DNA of 64,000 nucleotides from Capronia americana. Lineage: Eukaryota > Ascomycota > Eurotiomycetes > Chaetothyriales > Herpotrichiellaceae. Location: positions 558,001-622,000 of the forward strand of contig JADWQD010000011.1 in the NCBI GenBank assembly GCA_016110215.1. Reading direction: 5' to 3'. This document shows, one piece after another, positions 40,719-50,772 of the stretch (the first letter of the stretch is position 1; every line of letters starts with the position of its first letter). Both the position numbers and the translations under genes were made by a program. The notes beneath the pieces are model-generated. The model was not told the origin of the DNA. It searched no databases and worked only from the letters and a program-made list of their open reading frames with translations.

Positions 40719-41102
40719 ATGGACGATGTGGAACAGAGAATTGCTTACCTGATATCGTTTACAATGCTCAACCAGTGTTTGAGGCTAAAGGGAATCGACC
40801 TGCGAATGATATCAGGAACAGATCTGATGTCTGAGCTTCGCAAGGCGGGGGCAGCGTCTCGAGAAAAAAATCCCATGCCCTCCCGAATTGATGGTGCTAA
40901 TGAATCGCAGGCGCCGTTCTCTGCGCGAAATTCGGGTGAACCGGCTACTTCCAGCGATACTGACCTGGCGATGCGCGTCCTGTCTCGCGAGCAACCGAGC
41001 CCAAGATCTCCGTCCGGCAGTGCAGATCAACCACGAATTCGTCCACCGGCGAGGGACAAGCGGGGGCCAAGCACAATCACACCTCGCTACTCGACGCGGT
41101 GA
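40719..41102 (+). CDS. Doubtful small hypothetical ORF
   Basis: An ATG-started frame of 127 codons. The first 45 residues could be helical (MDDVEQRIAYLISFTMLNQC); the rest is polar, Ser/Pro/Arg-rich and disordered. No family is recognised. It may be a real small gene, a first exon or a chance frame. Confidence 0.22.
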   Translation: MDDVEQRIAYLISFTMLNQCLRLKGIDLRMISGTDLMSELRKAGAASREKNPMPSRIDGANESQAPFSARNSGEPATSSDTDLAMRVLSREQPSPRSPSGSADQPRIRPPARDKRGPSTITPRYSTR

Positions 41103-44100
41103 GAGAGGCGGATGGAAGAAGAAGGAAGAATATGGACCCTGATGTCCGTCGGGATGCAATCCAAGGTACAAGCCAACCGCCTCGTATACTCGGATGCTTG
41201 TTGCAAAGAGACGATTGATCCAGACCGATATCGAGCTGAATGAAAGAGATTAAGCTGGGGAAGATTTGGCTCCTTGGCGGCTTTGCGGCCCTCGGACGCT
41301 CGAGGCTGAGGGGTGCTTCGATACCACTCGTACGACTCCGCCAGAAAGGAAAACGCAGTGATTATGACTATTGGAGACTGGGTCCTGATAGGGAGGCAGA
41401 GGCGAAGAGGCGAACCCTGCGAGTCGTCCTGTGTCAACCCACTTGGCCCCGGTGGGAAACAAATGGGTTGGTGCGCCAACATTCGGATTGCTAAACAATC
41501 TACGAGGACGGTGTCCCTGCGACCACATCTATCACGGAATACGCTTCCCAGGCGGCTGCTATCTCGGTCTCGGTAAGCTTACGGGGGGCTCGTCGCGTGG
41601 GAGTGCCTGCTACACTAAGTCAAGAAGCGGTGCGTGGCCATGAATTGACTTCTTGCGTGGTTTCCCAATAGCAACGAGCAGCGAACGCTGACCGGACTAC
41701 GGAAGGTGGAATGTGGAACGCTTTCCACGACCTTCTGCCAGCGACCCTCTCCTGCAGGAGCATATTTTAGACTCTGAAAGGCTCAAACCACAACAGCCGC
41801 ACCGCTGGGTCCATTCCTGCAACTCGTCTTACCGGCCAGGAATACGGCAGATCGACACCACTACAGCATGGATTGGGAAAGCTGACGGCATGCCTGTGCG
41901 ACTGCAGTCCAGTTTTGTCTGGCGATGCTCAGTCCACTTCTGAGTCGCCTGCAATCGAGTTTTGATGGGGAACATCGCCCTTCTACTAGAGTAGTGGGAG
42001 GAGCCCGCGGGAGGTGCCCCTCGTTTTGCAGGTGACCCGGCCTCTGCGTTGTTGCGACGCTGGTCTGTCGACGTCAAATTTTCGCCTGAATCCCTCCTGC
42101 ACGATGACGTCGACAGGGACCGAGGGGTCTCGTTGTCGCACAGGAACGAAGAGAGCGCAAGCCGTCCACCTCAAGCGTAACAAAAGGGCGGTGCAGAAGA
42201 TATACTCGTACTCGTAGAGATTCTAGAGAGAACGCCCCTCCAGATGTCGCCTTAGCGCCGCCGCGGGCTTGATTGGTTCCCTTAATGCAAACCCACGCCG
42301 CCGCTCCAGCTGCAACAGAGTCCCTTCTCCTTACTTGCCAGATGGGTAGGCGACGAAGCTGGGAGCCAATGATGTCAACCCGCAGATGGCGACCTCTCGG
42401 CTCCAATGCATCAGAGCCTAGCTTTGCGCCACCCAACCCTCTTGATGCGGGCGTTGGGGAGAATACCAAGGCCTGAGATTATATTCGGGAACTGGCGTGC
42501 CATCTCCCCCACCACTACTTGTACGAGTACTCGGTCACCACTGCACACTCCCTGCCATCACACCCCAATCACGCGGTTTGACCGGTGCTGTCGTGGCGGG
42601 CGTGACTCGTGGTTACAGAGCTATACGAGCAAAAGGTCAACTGATCAAGGACCCTTCTCAGGGTGAGAGACCACGACTGATGGGCTTTCCGACATCATGA
42701 ACATGGTGGACCCCAGCACCCAGTCAGCTTTGTTGAATGGGTGAACCAACTGCAGCAGCACATAACTAATACGTGAACTAACGACGGTCTTCCCGAAGGC
42801 GGCCTGTATGAAACTGCATCCAACATACTCGGAGCCAGGGGAAGGCGTGGCGCCGTTGCTCATATACATCAGCCCACCTGGCCGCCCAAAAGCGAACAGC
42901 GGAGAAGCAGCAGAGCGCCTTTGAGTGTACAGGTATGTAGCATGTTATTTTCCTCGTACTGTTCAATCATCGGAACAACCAAACCCAAAGCGCACTCGAT
43001 GATCATGTTGTCAGGAGCTTGGTAGCAGCCTTCGATTCGTCGCGTCTTCGACTCCAGTCGATCCTAGATGCCACGATACCCGCCTGGAATCCCGAATGAG
43101 GCTACGCGGGTAACAGGTCCAAACCTTGTGCACGCACAGATCGCAAAATAGATTCAACAAGTCAACAACCTGCGCATCATGTTTCCGGAGGCGTGTTCTG
43201 AACCATCAGGTATGATTGTCATTGGCTGCTAACTGTACTACAGAACAGTTGCAACGACATCGGTTCGCTCTCCCGGCAGGCTTCTCTGTGCCACAACGGT
43301 ATGTGATACGTACCGTTCAGCGACCTGGCTGTATGATCTCGCATGCTGCCTCGACTACCTAGCCAGACGGATTCGCCAACCAAAATTATTCACGGCCGAG
43401 GCAGAGAGAAATGCTCCAGCTCCGTCCGCGACGTTTACACTTGCCTTGGCCTTTCGTCTCCACCGAGACCTAAATTGATCAGCCAGACGACCCCTCGTCC
43501 ACTGGCAAAAGACTTCTAGAAATGACTGCGACCGATGGGGACGGCTTGGAAAATGCAGGACATCGCGACCATCAATTGTTCACCAAGGAGTAAGCACAAT
43601 CTGCCGCGGAAAGCCTCAACTCTCATTTTGTCCTCCATATTCGCTTCATCGATGCCTGACTAGCTCTCTATTCACCGAGCCTTCTCCACGCATCCGCTCG
43701 GTTCATCGCCCATGGTACTCTGAAAAGGCCCAATACTAGTGGATGGCTTCGGTCAGTCAGTCACCTTGCACTAGGTTCACACCTCGATTGCCTCCGTGTC
43801 CTCCATCAACAGGTGGAAAGCGGCCAGGTTCAAATCCAACGTAGGCCGATAACTAGCTATAGGACCAAGCTTGACTACAATTCCTTTGACGGCCAGGGGC
43901 AGAGGGTTTTCATCAAGACTACTTGATTTCACATTGCATGGGTTATGAGAACCTGCGGGAACACTGCCTACCATGCGGACTGCCACCCTAGACCATCCTG
44001 ACCATCTTGATCAAACACCCCCACTGGCCTTGAATACAGTGTCCGCTCCGATCGGGCTTCTCGATTGCGCGGAATTCGGTATAATGGACGAGGAAATGCG

Positions 44101-44439
44101 TTCAACGGAGAGATCGGAAACAGCCGTTCATTCTATGTGGATATCATGTTATGTTGATACATAGTTTTGTGCCACAAGTCGAGAAGGAAGCCACCAGGAT
44201 CTGGGGCAGGAGAGTCCACAGAAGGCAAGAAAGATGGAAACCCTCTGTCTGGTGCCAGTCACCTTTACCAAGATCATGCGGGGCCTCAAGTTTCTATTCA
44301 TCTTAGGGAACGGCCCCTTTCGCGGGCACCTTGGATATTCGCTCGATTGACGTTACCTTTCTCTACCACCTCCCCTTCGGTCACTCTGCCTCCAGCCGTG
44401 GATCGCGTTTTCAGGTTGTGCACGGACGACAAGCTCCGT
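41103..44439. other. 3.3-kb region without a recognised gene
   Basis: Many short frames on both strands, none above about 131 codons and none with a known motif. It carries a tandem pair of TACTCGTA octamers at 42203-42216 and another copy at 42522-42529. It may be a non-coding or decayed region; I saw no transposase or reverse-transcriptase traces. Confidence 0.4.
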
Positions 44440-45907
44440 CTAGCCGGTCACTTTGTAGATGGCCTGGGCAAGTCTCTTGACATTGTCAGAGGTGATACCT
44501 GCCACGGAGATACGGCCGTCCTTGGTGGCATAGACGGAATGTTCTTTCGCCAGGGTGTCCATCTGTTCGGGTTTCAGGCCCGTGTATGCGAACATGCCGA
44601 TCTAGACACAACACGTCAGCATAAGGATCTCTCCCTGTGTCTTTCGAAGGCATGACACTGCAAGCCGGAGGAATTGAGGGAAAAAACATACCTGGTTTGT
44701 AATGTGGTCCCAGTTATGCTTGCTACCCAGGTCCTCCAAGTTCTTCTTCAACAGCGCCCTCATCTCGATGATCCGATCGGCCATGCCCTTCACCTCGCCC
44801 AGCCATTGCTTGTTGAGGCCCGCATCGTTCAGGATCTCGCTGGCGATCCGCGCCCCGTGGATCGGCGGGTTCGAGTACAGCGGCCGGACGAGGATCTTGA
44901 TCTGGCTGTCCACGCGCTTCTTCTCCTCCGCGCTGTCGCACACGATGCTGAACGCGCCGACCCGCTCGCCGTAGAGACCCATGTTCTTGGCAAACGACTG
45001 CGACAGCACCAGGCCGAACCCTTGCTCGATGAAGTGCCGCACTGCGTAGGCGTCCTTGTCTGTGTCCCCCGACGCGAAGCCCTGGTACGCCATGTCGAAG
45101 AAAGGGTAGTGGCTCTTCTCTTTCATGACGCGCGCGATCTGCTGCCATTGCTCCTGCGTCGGATCGATCCCCGTGGGGTTGTGGGCGCAGGCGTGCAGCA
45201 GGACGATCGATCCATCGGGGAAGCTCTGCAGGTCAGCGATCATGCCGTCAAAGTCCAGCCCGATGGTGTCCTTGTTGTAGTATTTGTACTGCTTGACCTC
45301 GAGGCCCGAGTCCAAGAACACAGCCTTGTGGTTCGCCCACGACGGCGAGGGGATGTAGATCGTCTTCGCGCCGGGGTACCACCTCTCGAGGAAGGCGCCG
45401 CCTATCCTCAGTGCGCCGGTGCCGGAGATGGACTGGGTGATGGCCACGCGGTCTTCGGCGATGGGTTTACTGTTCGGTCCGTACGCGAGGAGCGCGGCCG
45501 CCTTGGTGAATGACGGAACGCCCGTGATGCCAGCGTATTCCTTGTCGAGCGTTGACGAGACGACTTTCTGCTCCGCAGTGCGGACACTGGGGAGGACGTA
45601 CGGCTTGCCCTTGTCGTCGCCTGCGCACGTGCGAGGTCAGCCATTGTATGTCTCTCTCGTGGGTGGGGGGTATGCGGGATGGGGAAGACGCGAGGAATGA
45701 CTCACGGTATGCGCCAACACCCAGGTTGATCTTCTCTTTGAAGCTATCTTTCTTGAAGGCTTCGGTGATGCCCAGGATGGCGTCGGGAGGGCCTTCCTTG
45801 ACGTTCGCCCATGTCGACGCCGCTGCGGCGAGGCGAATCACTTGAGGGTTGACGGCTTGTTGCCGCAAGGTGGCACGAGTGGCTGCGGGTCGGAGAGTGG
45901 ACAGCAT
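44440..45907 (-). CDS. aat1: Aspartate aminotransferase, mitochondrial
   Basis: Three exons (45706-45907, 44692-45620, 44440-44601) join in frame over introns of 85 and 90 bp to give 430 residues. The enzyme is PLP-dependent and swaps amino groups between aspartate/2-oxoglutarate and oxaloacetate/glutamate, as in the malate-aspartate shuttle. The N-terminus is rich in Arg/Ala with few acids (MLSTLRPAATRATLRQQ), a mitochondrial targeting peptide. The enzyme begins near STWANVKEGPPDAILG. PLP-site residues are visible: Asn215 in HNPTG, Asp243 and Tyr246 in FFDMAYQG, and the Schiff-base Lys279 in SFAKNMGLYGERVG. The last exon starts IGMFAYTGLKPEQ and ends YKVTG. Length is normal and all key residues are intact. 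Confidence 0.95.
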
Positions 45908-46601
45908 GGTGATGGCAGTGTGAGAAACGAGATGGTTCTACCCCGGAAGAAGGAAGAGCGATGAAGATGACGGAGATGAAGCACAGGCTTGGTGTGGTTT
46001 GTACAGGCAAGAACTTGAAGAGGAAGACGAGGAAATCTACTCCCAAGCCTAGTCGCAAGAGCTGAACAGAAAGTGAAGGAACAGAACCGTTACTGTGTGC
46101 TGTGCAGGGAACCTCGAAAGGGATGAGACTGTAGAAGTAATTAGCTTTGTTGTCCGCAAAGCTCACTTTCAATCAGAAATGGTCGGGATCTGTTCTCCAA
46201 AATTTTATTTAATCCCCCTGGAATTGGAGTTGGAGGTTCGCCGGGGCTCCAACCCGTCCAGCCTCCGACATCGCGGGCGCGGGCGTGGGATGGGATGGCA
46301 CCATAGCTACAGTACTCAGAGGCGTGCCGGCCAATAAAAGTGCTTATTGCAGGGAGCTTTCCTTTTAACCGGCGCGAAGCTCCCCGTTTTGCCAATTATC
46401 TTGTGGCATTGTTCAACGTTGTTCATGAGCGATGTACTTACGCACAAGCACTAATCATACTCTAACTGTCCACTTTGCGTTGCCCCTGACATTTTCCACA
46501 TGGCCGTCGTGTGACAACAGCCCTGCGTACTGACCGCTCGCTCGGAAGCATCCATGTCAAGATTGATCAGTCCTCGATATCCCTCAAAATCCACGCCTCA
46601 C
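45908..46601. other. Intergenic, aat1 promoter and SNU66 3' side
   Basis: About 690 bp between two minus-strand genes, with no convincing frame. Confidence 0.5.
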
Positions 46602-48614
46602 TCAACCCAATCTAATCCCAGCCTGCTTGTTCTTCTTCCCTATCGTGCCCTGGGCATTGTTCATGCCCGTCGCCTCACTGCTGTCCAGGATACTTGCCGC
46701 CTCTCTCTTCTTCTCCTCGGCTACCTTTTTCAAATGCTTCTCGGTCTTCAACTTCCCACTGCCTTTGCCATGGAACTGATGGCTCAGATGCTTGAATGCT
46801 TCTTTCTGGTTCATGAGCCGACCATCATCGTCCACGTACTTGATCTGCACATCGGGCTTGTACTCTCTGTTGAAAGCGGCAGCAGCTTGAATGGAAGATT
46901 GATGCTCTCGTTGGGTGTTCTGCCATCGCGCGTGTTCCTCTCGTTCCTTGACAGACAAACCCGTTAATTTGCCGGATTGGCGATCCCGCTCGCGCTGCAT
47001 GCGGGCTTTCTGTTCATTCTCGTGCTCGCGCAGACGAGCTTCGACGATAAACTTCTGGCGATCCTTGTACAGCTTGTTCTTGTCGCCGGCGTCCGTCTCT
47101 TTCAGAATACCGCGTTGACGGAGCAGGTTGAGAGCCGAACCGAGGCCAAGGTCGAGTGACTTCTCTTCGTCGAGGCCCGTGGCTGGCACGTCTGGTGTGA
47201 CCGACGACCGCTCACGCTTGACTCGATTGAGGAGTTCGTGTTCATCCTCGACGCCAGGATATGCTTCGCCCATGTCATGGTCTTCATCTTCGTGTTTGAG
47301 ATGAGGGGGCGGGCTTTCGGAATCGTTCTTCTCGATAGATTTCTTGACCCCTCGCCCGGGCTCCTCGCCCATGGGACGAGACGTCAAATTGTCCAGGAAT
47401 ACCGTAGTATCGTCGAGCACAAGACCGCCTTCTCCATCCAAAACAGGTTGTTCATCTTCTTCTTGTTTGAGCTGCGCGATAATGTCTTCGGGTCTTCGCT
47501 TTTGTTTCCTGAGGACTGCCTGCCGAGTCCGAGCAAGGGCACTGGCCAGATCATCGTCGTCGTTAAAGTTGTCTTCTGCGGTTCGAGATTTCGCTCGCGG
47601 GAGTGTCGCGGTAGTAGCAGAATCGACATCCATAGTATCGCCATTGGTTGCCCCCTGAGCAGGAGGGAAAATATCATCACCCTCGTCAACGGGCCTTTGG
47701 CGCTTAGACTTCTTCTTTTCCTTCTTGGGCTTCTTGATCTTGAGCTCCAGATAATCGGAGATAGGCTCGTCTTTCAAAATGTCCAGGCTGATTGTATTCT
47801 TGAGCTTCTCGCCGATCTGCTGACGTTTGGCCTCGCGTTCCTCGACGGTTGAGCCTTGAGCGTCAAGAGTAAACGCTTTCCGCTTCTTGTCATCATACTG
47901 CGAGAGAAGGCCCTTCTCAGAATCTTCAAACACATCGTAGGCCGTCCTGTTCTTCTTTTTCAGCTCCAGCTTCTCCTTCAGCTTTTCCCGTGATACAATG
48001 TCCGCGTTTTCCAGCACATCTTCCCCCTCGCTGTCGTCACCTTTTCCGATTTCGGTGTCCTTCAACGTGAGGATCTGCTCGCCAAACTCTTCGTCGAAAG
48101 CCCCAAGCTCATGTGCGACCTGCACGCCCGCGAGGTCCTTCGACGTATACTCGATGGCAGCCTCGCGTTCCCGCTCCTCAAGCTCTCGGGCCAACCTCTC
48201 GGCGCGCTCCTTCTCGATTTTCGACTGCCGCCTCTTCTGACCTTTCAACCAAGCCCTGGTATCGACATCGCCATCATCACTAGCATCACCCAGGCCCTTA
48301 CCCTCGAGGTGTCGATTCCGCGCCTCAAGGTCCCTCTGCCGTTGGATCTCTTTCTTGCGCCGTTCTCTCAGAGCCTTTTTCTTCTCCTCCTCGCGGAGTT
48401 GGTTCCAGTTCTCGAACCCCGCCGCTTCGCGGGTTTCTAGCGTCGAGGCAGGCTCATCGTCTTCATCTTGGTCGCTGTCGGCGGCGGCGGCTCTTGATTC
48501 TTTGAATGTTGGTCCTTCAGACGACGGTGGAGGCTGTCCACTTACGTTTAAGAGTGGGAGGCCCAGGCTCTTTCTGAGCTTGTTCATCTGTTCGATATCT
48601 GCGGCGGAAGCCAT
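46602..48614 (-). CDS. snu66: Snu66/SART-1, U4/U6.U5 tri-snRNP protein
   Basis: From the ATG at 48614 (MASAADIEQMNKLRKSLGLP) the frame gives 670 residues; an in-frame ATG 17 codons upstream is less like the family start. SART-1 family members are tri-snRNP components that help activate the spliceosome. The opening KLRKSLGLPLL block is characteristic. Long charged coiled-coil segments follow, rich in Glu/Lys/Arg (about 75-160 and 260-330). The N-terminal region also has short blocks resembling the Hub1-binding motifs of Snu66, but I cannot define them surely. The C-terminal block runs from YKPDVQIKYVDDDGRLMNQK to GTIGKKNKQAGIRLG. Single exon; nuclear; length typical. Confidence 0.92.
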   Translation of the reverse strand: MASAADIEQMNKLRKSLGLPLLNVSGQPPPSSEGPTFKESRAAAADSDQDEDDEPASTLETREAAGFENWNQLREEEKKKALRERRKKEIQRQRDLEARNRHLEGKGLGDASDDGDVDTRAWLKGQKRRQSKIEKERAERLARELEEREREAAIEYTSKDLAGVQVAHELGAFDEEFGEQILTLKDTEIGKGDDSEGEDVLENADIVSREKLKEKLELKKKNRTAYDVFEDSEKGLLSQYDDKKRKAFTLDAQGSTVEEREAKRQQIGEKLKNTISLDILKDEPISDYLELKIKKPKKEKKKSKRQRPVDEGDDIFPPAQGATNGDTMDVDSATTATLPRAKSRTAEDNFNDDDDLASALARTRQAVLRKQKRRPEDIIAQLKQEEDEQPVLDGEGGLVLDDTTVFLDNLTSRPMGEEPGRGVKKSIEKNDSESPPPHLKHEDEDHDMGEAYPGVEDEHELLNRVKRERSSVTPDVPATGLDEEKSLDLGLGSALNLLRQRGILKETDAGDKNKLYKDRQKFIVEARLREHENEQKARMQRERDRQSGKLTGLSVKEREEHARWQNTQREHQSSIQAAAAFNREYKPDVQIKYVDDDGRLMNQKEAFKHLSHQFHGKGSGKLKTEKHLKKVAEEKKREAASILDSSEATGMNNAQGTIGKKNKQAGIRLG

Positions 48615-49482
48615 GGTGAATGATTGTCCTTCTTCGCAGGAACGGTAGCTCAGGAAAGTATACACAGTAGAAGGGGGAAAGTGTCACGCGTAGTGAGCGA
48701 AAGGTGACACTGAAAAGACGCTGCCGCAGCCTGGCTTTCACTGGGATGGACGGCGAAAGGCCCGCGCGCCTGTCCCGGTAGTTGACCTCGCTTCGGGACT
48801 AGCGCCGCGAAATCTTGGCATAGATTTTCTTTCCGAAGCCTTTTCAACTTCTCTGCCTTCGTTCTGTCTTTCCTCTTCTTCTTCTTCTTCTCCCAACCAC
48901 AGTTCTGGGTCGCGAAGGATCCCTCCCTGTCCTTACCTGTTTGGGCAGTGCGAGGTCGAACGTTCGCGACAAACTCGACTCTCTGCGCGGAGCACATTGC
49001 AATACCCCATAATGTTTATTTCCCGGTCGACAGAACTGAGAGCAACCCTCTTGACCTTTCGCCCTCGGGCCAGTCCGCCCGAGCTCGGTCCTTGAGACGT
49101 CGTGCTTTGAGGTCTTCGCGATCTTGGCACTTCCGAACGGGGACTTTGATCAGCTCGGCGGGCTGAGGTCAGGGGAGACGTCTTATTCCCAAGCTTGGTG
49201 TATGCGCCTCGTCGAGGCATGATCATTGGGCAAAACCAAGACTATTGTCTACAGATTGACTTTTACCTCATGTTCAAAAAAGTTTATGTCGAAACATTTG
49301 AAAGACACTCGGGTGGGGGGAAGATTGCTGACGAGATATAGCTACCCTGGGAGATCGATGAGGTCCAGCCACACCATCATTATGTTATTTTCTATATTCG
49401 TGTTCTAATGCTGTGCCAATTGAAATGCCAGTGGCGGCCTCCCATGCCTTGAGAAGGTGCTCACAAAGCGCATCGACCTAAT
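48615..49482. other. Intergenic, SNU66 promoter and APD1-like 3' side
   Basis: About 870 bp with several short frames on both strands and a CTT-rich run near 48880. No gene is recognised. Confidence 0.45.
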
Positions 49483-50772
49483 CTACCAACTCGCCACGCC
49501 CTTCTCTCTGTCGAAACCTCCCCTTAGTTGGCTCTTCGGCTTCACGACCTTCCCTTGCAAGATAGTGTACCTCACAATATTCTCACAATCCTCCGGCCGC
49601 ACTCTAGCCAGCCAAATCAACTGGACTGCCTCATCTTGCAGCTTTTGTCCGTCAACATCCTCGCCATTTCTCTTCTGTCCCTGCCTCCGGTAGATCATCA
49701 CGTTCGCGGAATACTTATGTCCACCGACATGGCTGATGAAGTATATGCCCACTCCACCAGGCCTATCGTCGTGGATATCGCGGTATAAACCCATGGGCCG
49801 CAGGATGCGCTCGAATTCCTTGCGTAGGAGAGGGGCGGACTGGCCGCAACGGGCATCGCGGGTCTTTTGACTGCACATGAGGATGAGATAGGAATGAGGG
49901 ATAGGTCGCATCTTGAACGATGTGGATATTGATGGCGGGATTGGTGCTGGGTCGAGTGTCGACTCTGATTGCGCTTCCTGTACCTGTTGCTCTGAGGTTT
50001 CTTGAGCCGGTGGTGCTGTGCCACCTCCAATTTGCAGACCCGACAAGTCAGGTGTCTCTTCTTGCCCTTTCCCAGGCTGGCCGTTCTCTACGTCTTGCTG
50101 TACCAGCTCCTGCTCCTGCTCCGTCGCAGGTGCTTCACTATGCCCGTTGGCCGTGCCGTTCAAGTCCGGTTTCCTTTCCCCGACGGGTGTATCGTTGGTG
50201 CTACTTCTCTCAACCACCTCCTTCATCAAGGCGGCCGCCTTACTAGGCGGCACCTTTTCGATAAGTTTCCAGCTCGGCAAGAGCATGACATCGGCTGTGC
50301 CCTCCTCTTCGCCGTGGCCATGACACTCCTCTCCGCTGGGGAAGTTACTTGCACTCAGCATGACCTTCCCCCTCTTGCCGCTCATCTCCAAGCCCACCTT
50401 CCCCACGGCTTGCATGACGGAATGTTTCTCATCGGTGACATCCCTCACCCAGTCCGTCTTGCCCGTGCCGACAAGAAGATGTACATTGAAGCCCTTGACA
50501 TGGCCGAACAGCCGGTCGCTCTCATCGATTGAGAATTTCGCGGGATAGTGGACCGTACATGACGAGCAATCGTGCAAACATTGTTCGCCGTCGATGGAAG
50601 GGTCCGTCGGAGGAAATAGTTCGCCCTCGGTCTTTGCGGTGCTAAAGCCGGCGTTCAAATTTGCCGACGATTGTGTGGGCGTCAGGAACGTTGTCACACG
50701 ACGGAGGAGGGACATTTTGGACTTCTGGGGGGCCGTGGGCGCATGGGAGGGTTTGTCTTTGAGGGAAGGCAT
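49483..50772 (-). CDS. Apd1/Aim32-type thioredoxin-like [2Fe-2S] protein (sucrase/ferredoxin-like)
   Basis: The 429-residue protein belongs to the sucrase/ferredoxin-like family with yeast Apd1 and Aim32. The N-terminal part has a Cys-rich site (EQCLHDCSSCTVHYPAKFSID) and a later HLLVGTGKTDWVRDV segment. A disordered Glu/Gln-rich insert fills about 205-280. The C-terminal thioredoxin-like domain shows CSQKTRDARCG and SHVGGHKYSANVMIY. In Apd1 and Aim32 a [2Fe-2S] cluster is held by two cysteines and two histidines, the latter in an HxGGH motif, and that pattern is intact here. Apd1 is cytosolic and Aim32 mitochondrial; the lack of a basic presequence favours the Apd1 side. The biological role is poorly known (redox or drug sensitivity). 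Single exon with a clear ATG. Confidence 0.88.
   Translation of the reverse strand: MPSLKDKPSHAPTAPQKSKMSLLRRVTTFLTPTQSSANLNAGFSTAKTEGELFPPTDPSIDGEQCLHDCSSCTVHYPAKFSIDESDRLFGHVKGFNVHLLVGTGKTDWVRDVTDEKHSVMQAVGKVGLEMSGKRGKVMLSASNFPSGEECHGHGEEEGTADVMLLPSWKLIEKVPPSKAAALMKEVVERSSTNDTPVGERKPDLNGTANGHSEAPATEQEQELVQQDVENGQPGKGQEETPDLSGLQIGGGTAPPAQETSEQQVQEAQSESTLDPAPIPPSISTSFKMRPIPHSYLILMCSQKTRDARCGQSAPLLRKEFERILRPMGLYRDIHDDRPGGVGIYFISHVGGHKYSANVMIYRRQGQKRNGEDVDGQKLQDEAVQLIWLARVRPEDCENIVRYTILQGKVVKPKSQLRGGFDREKGVASW

Noticed and set aside
44674..45513. Plus-strand open frame of 279 codons
   Set aside because: It is antisense to aat1 exon 2, and its Leu/Val/Arg/His-rich composition is typical of the mirror of a GC-rich gene.
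46602..48665. Earlier ATG for snu66 at 48665
   Set aside because: The 17 extra residues do not resemble the family, whose conserved block begins right after the ATG at 48614.
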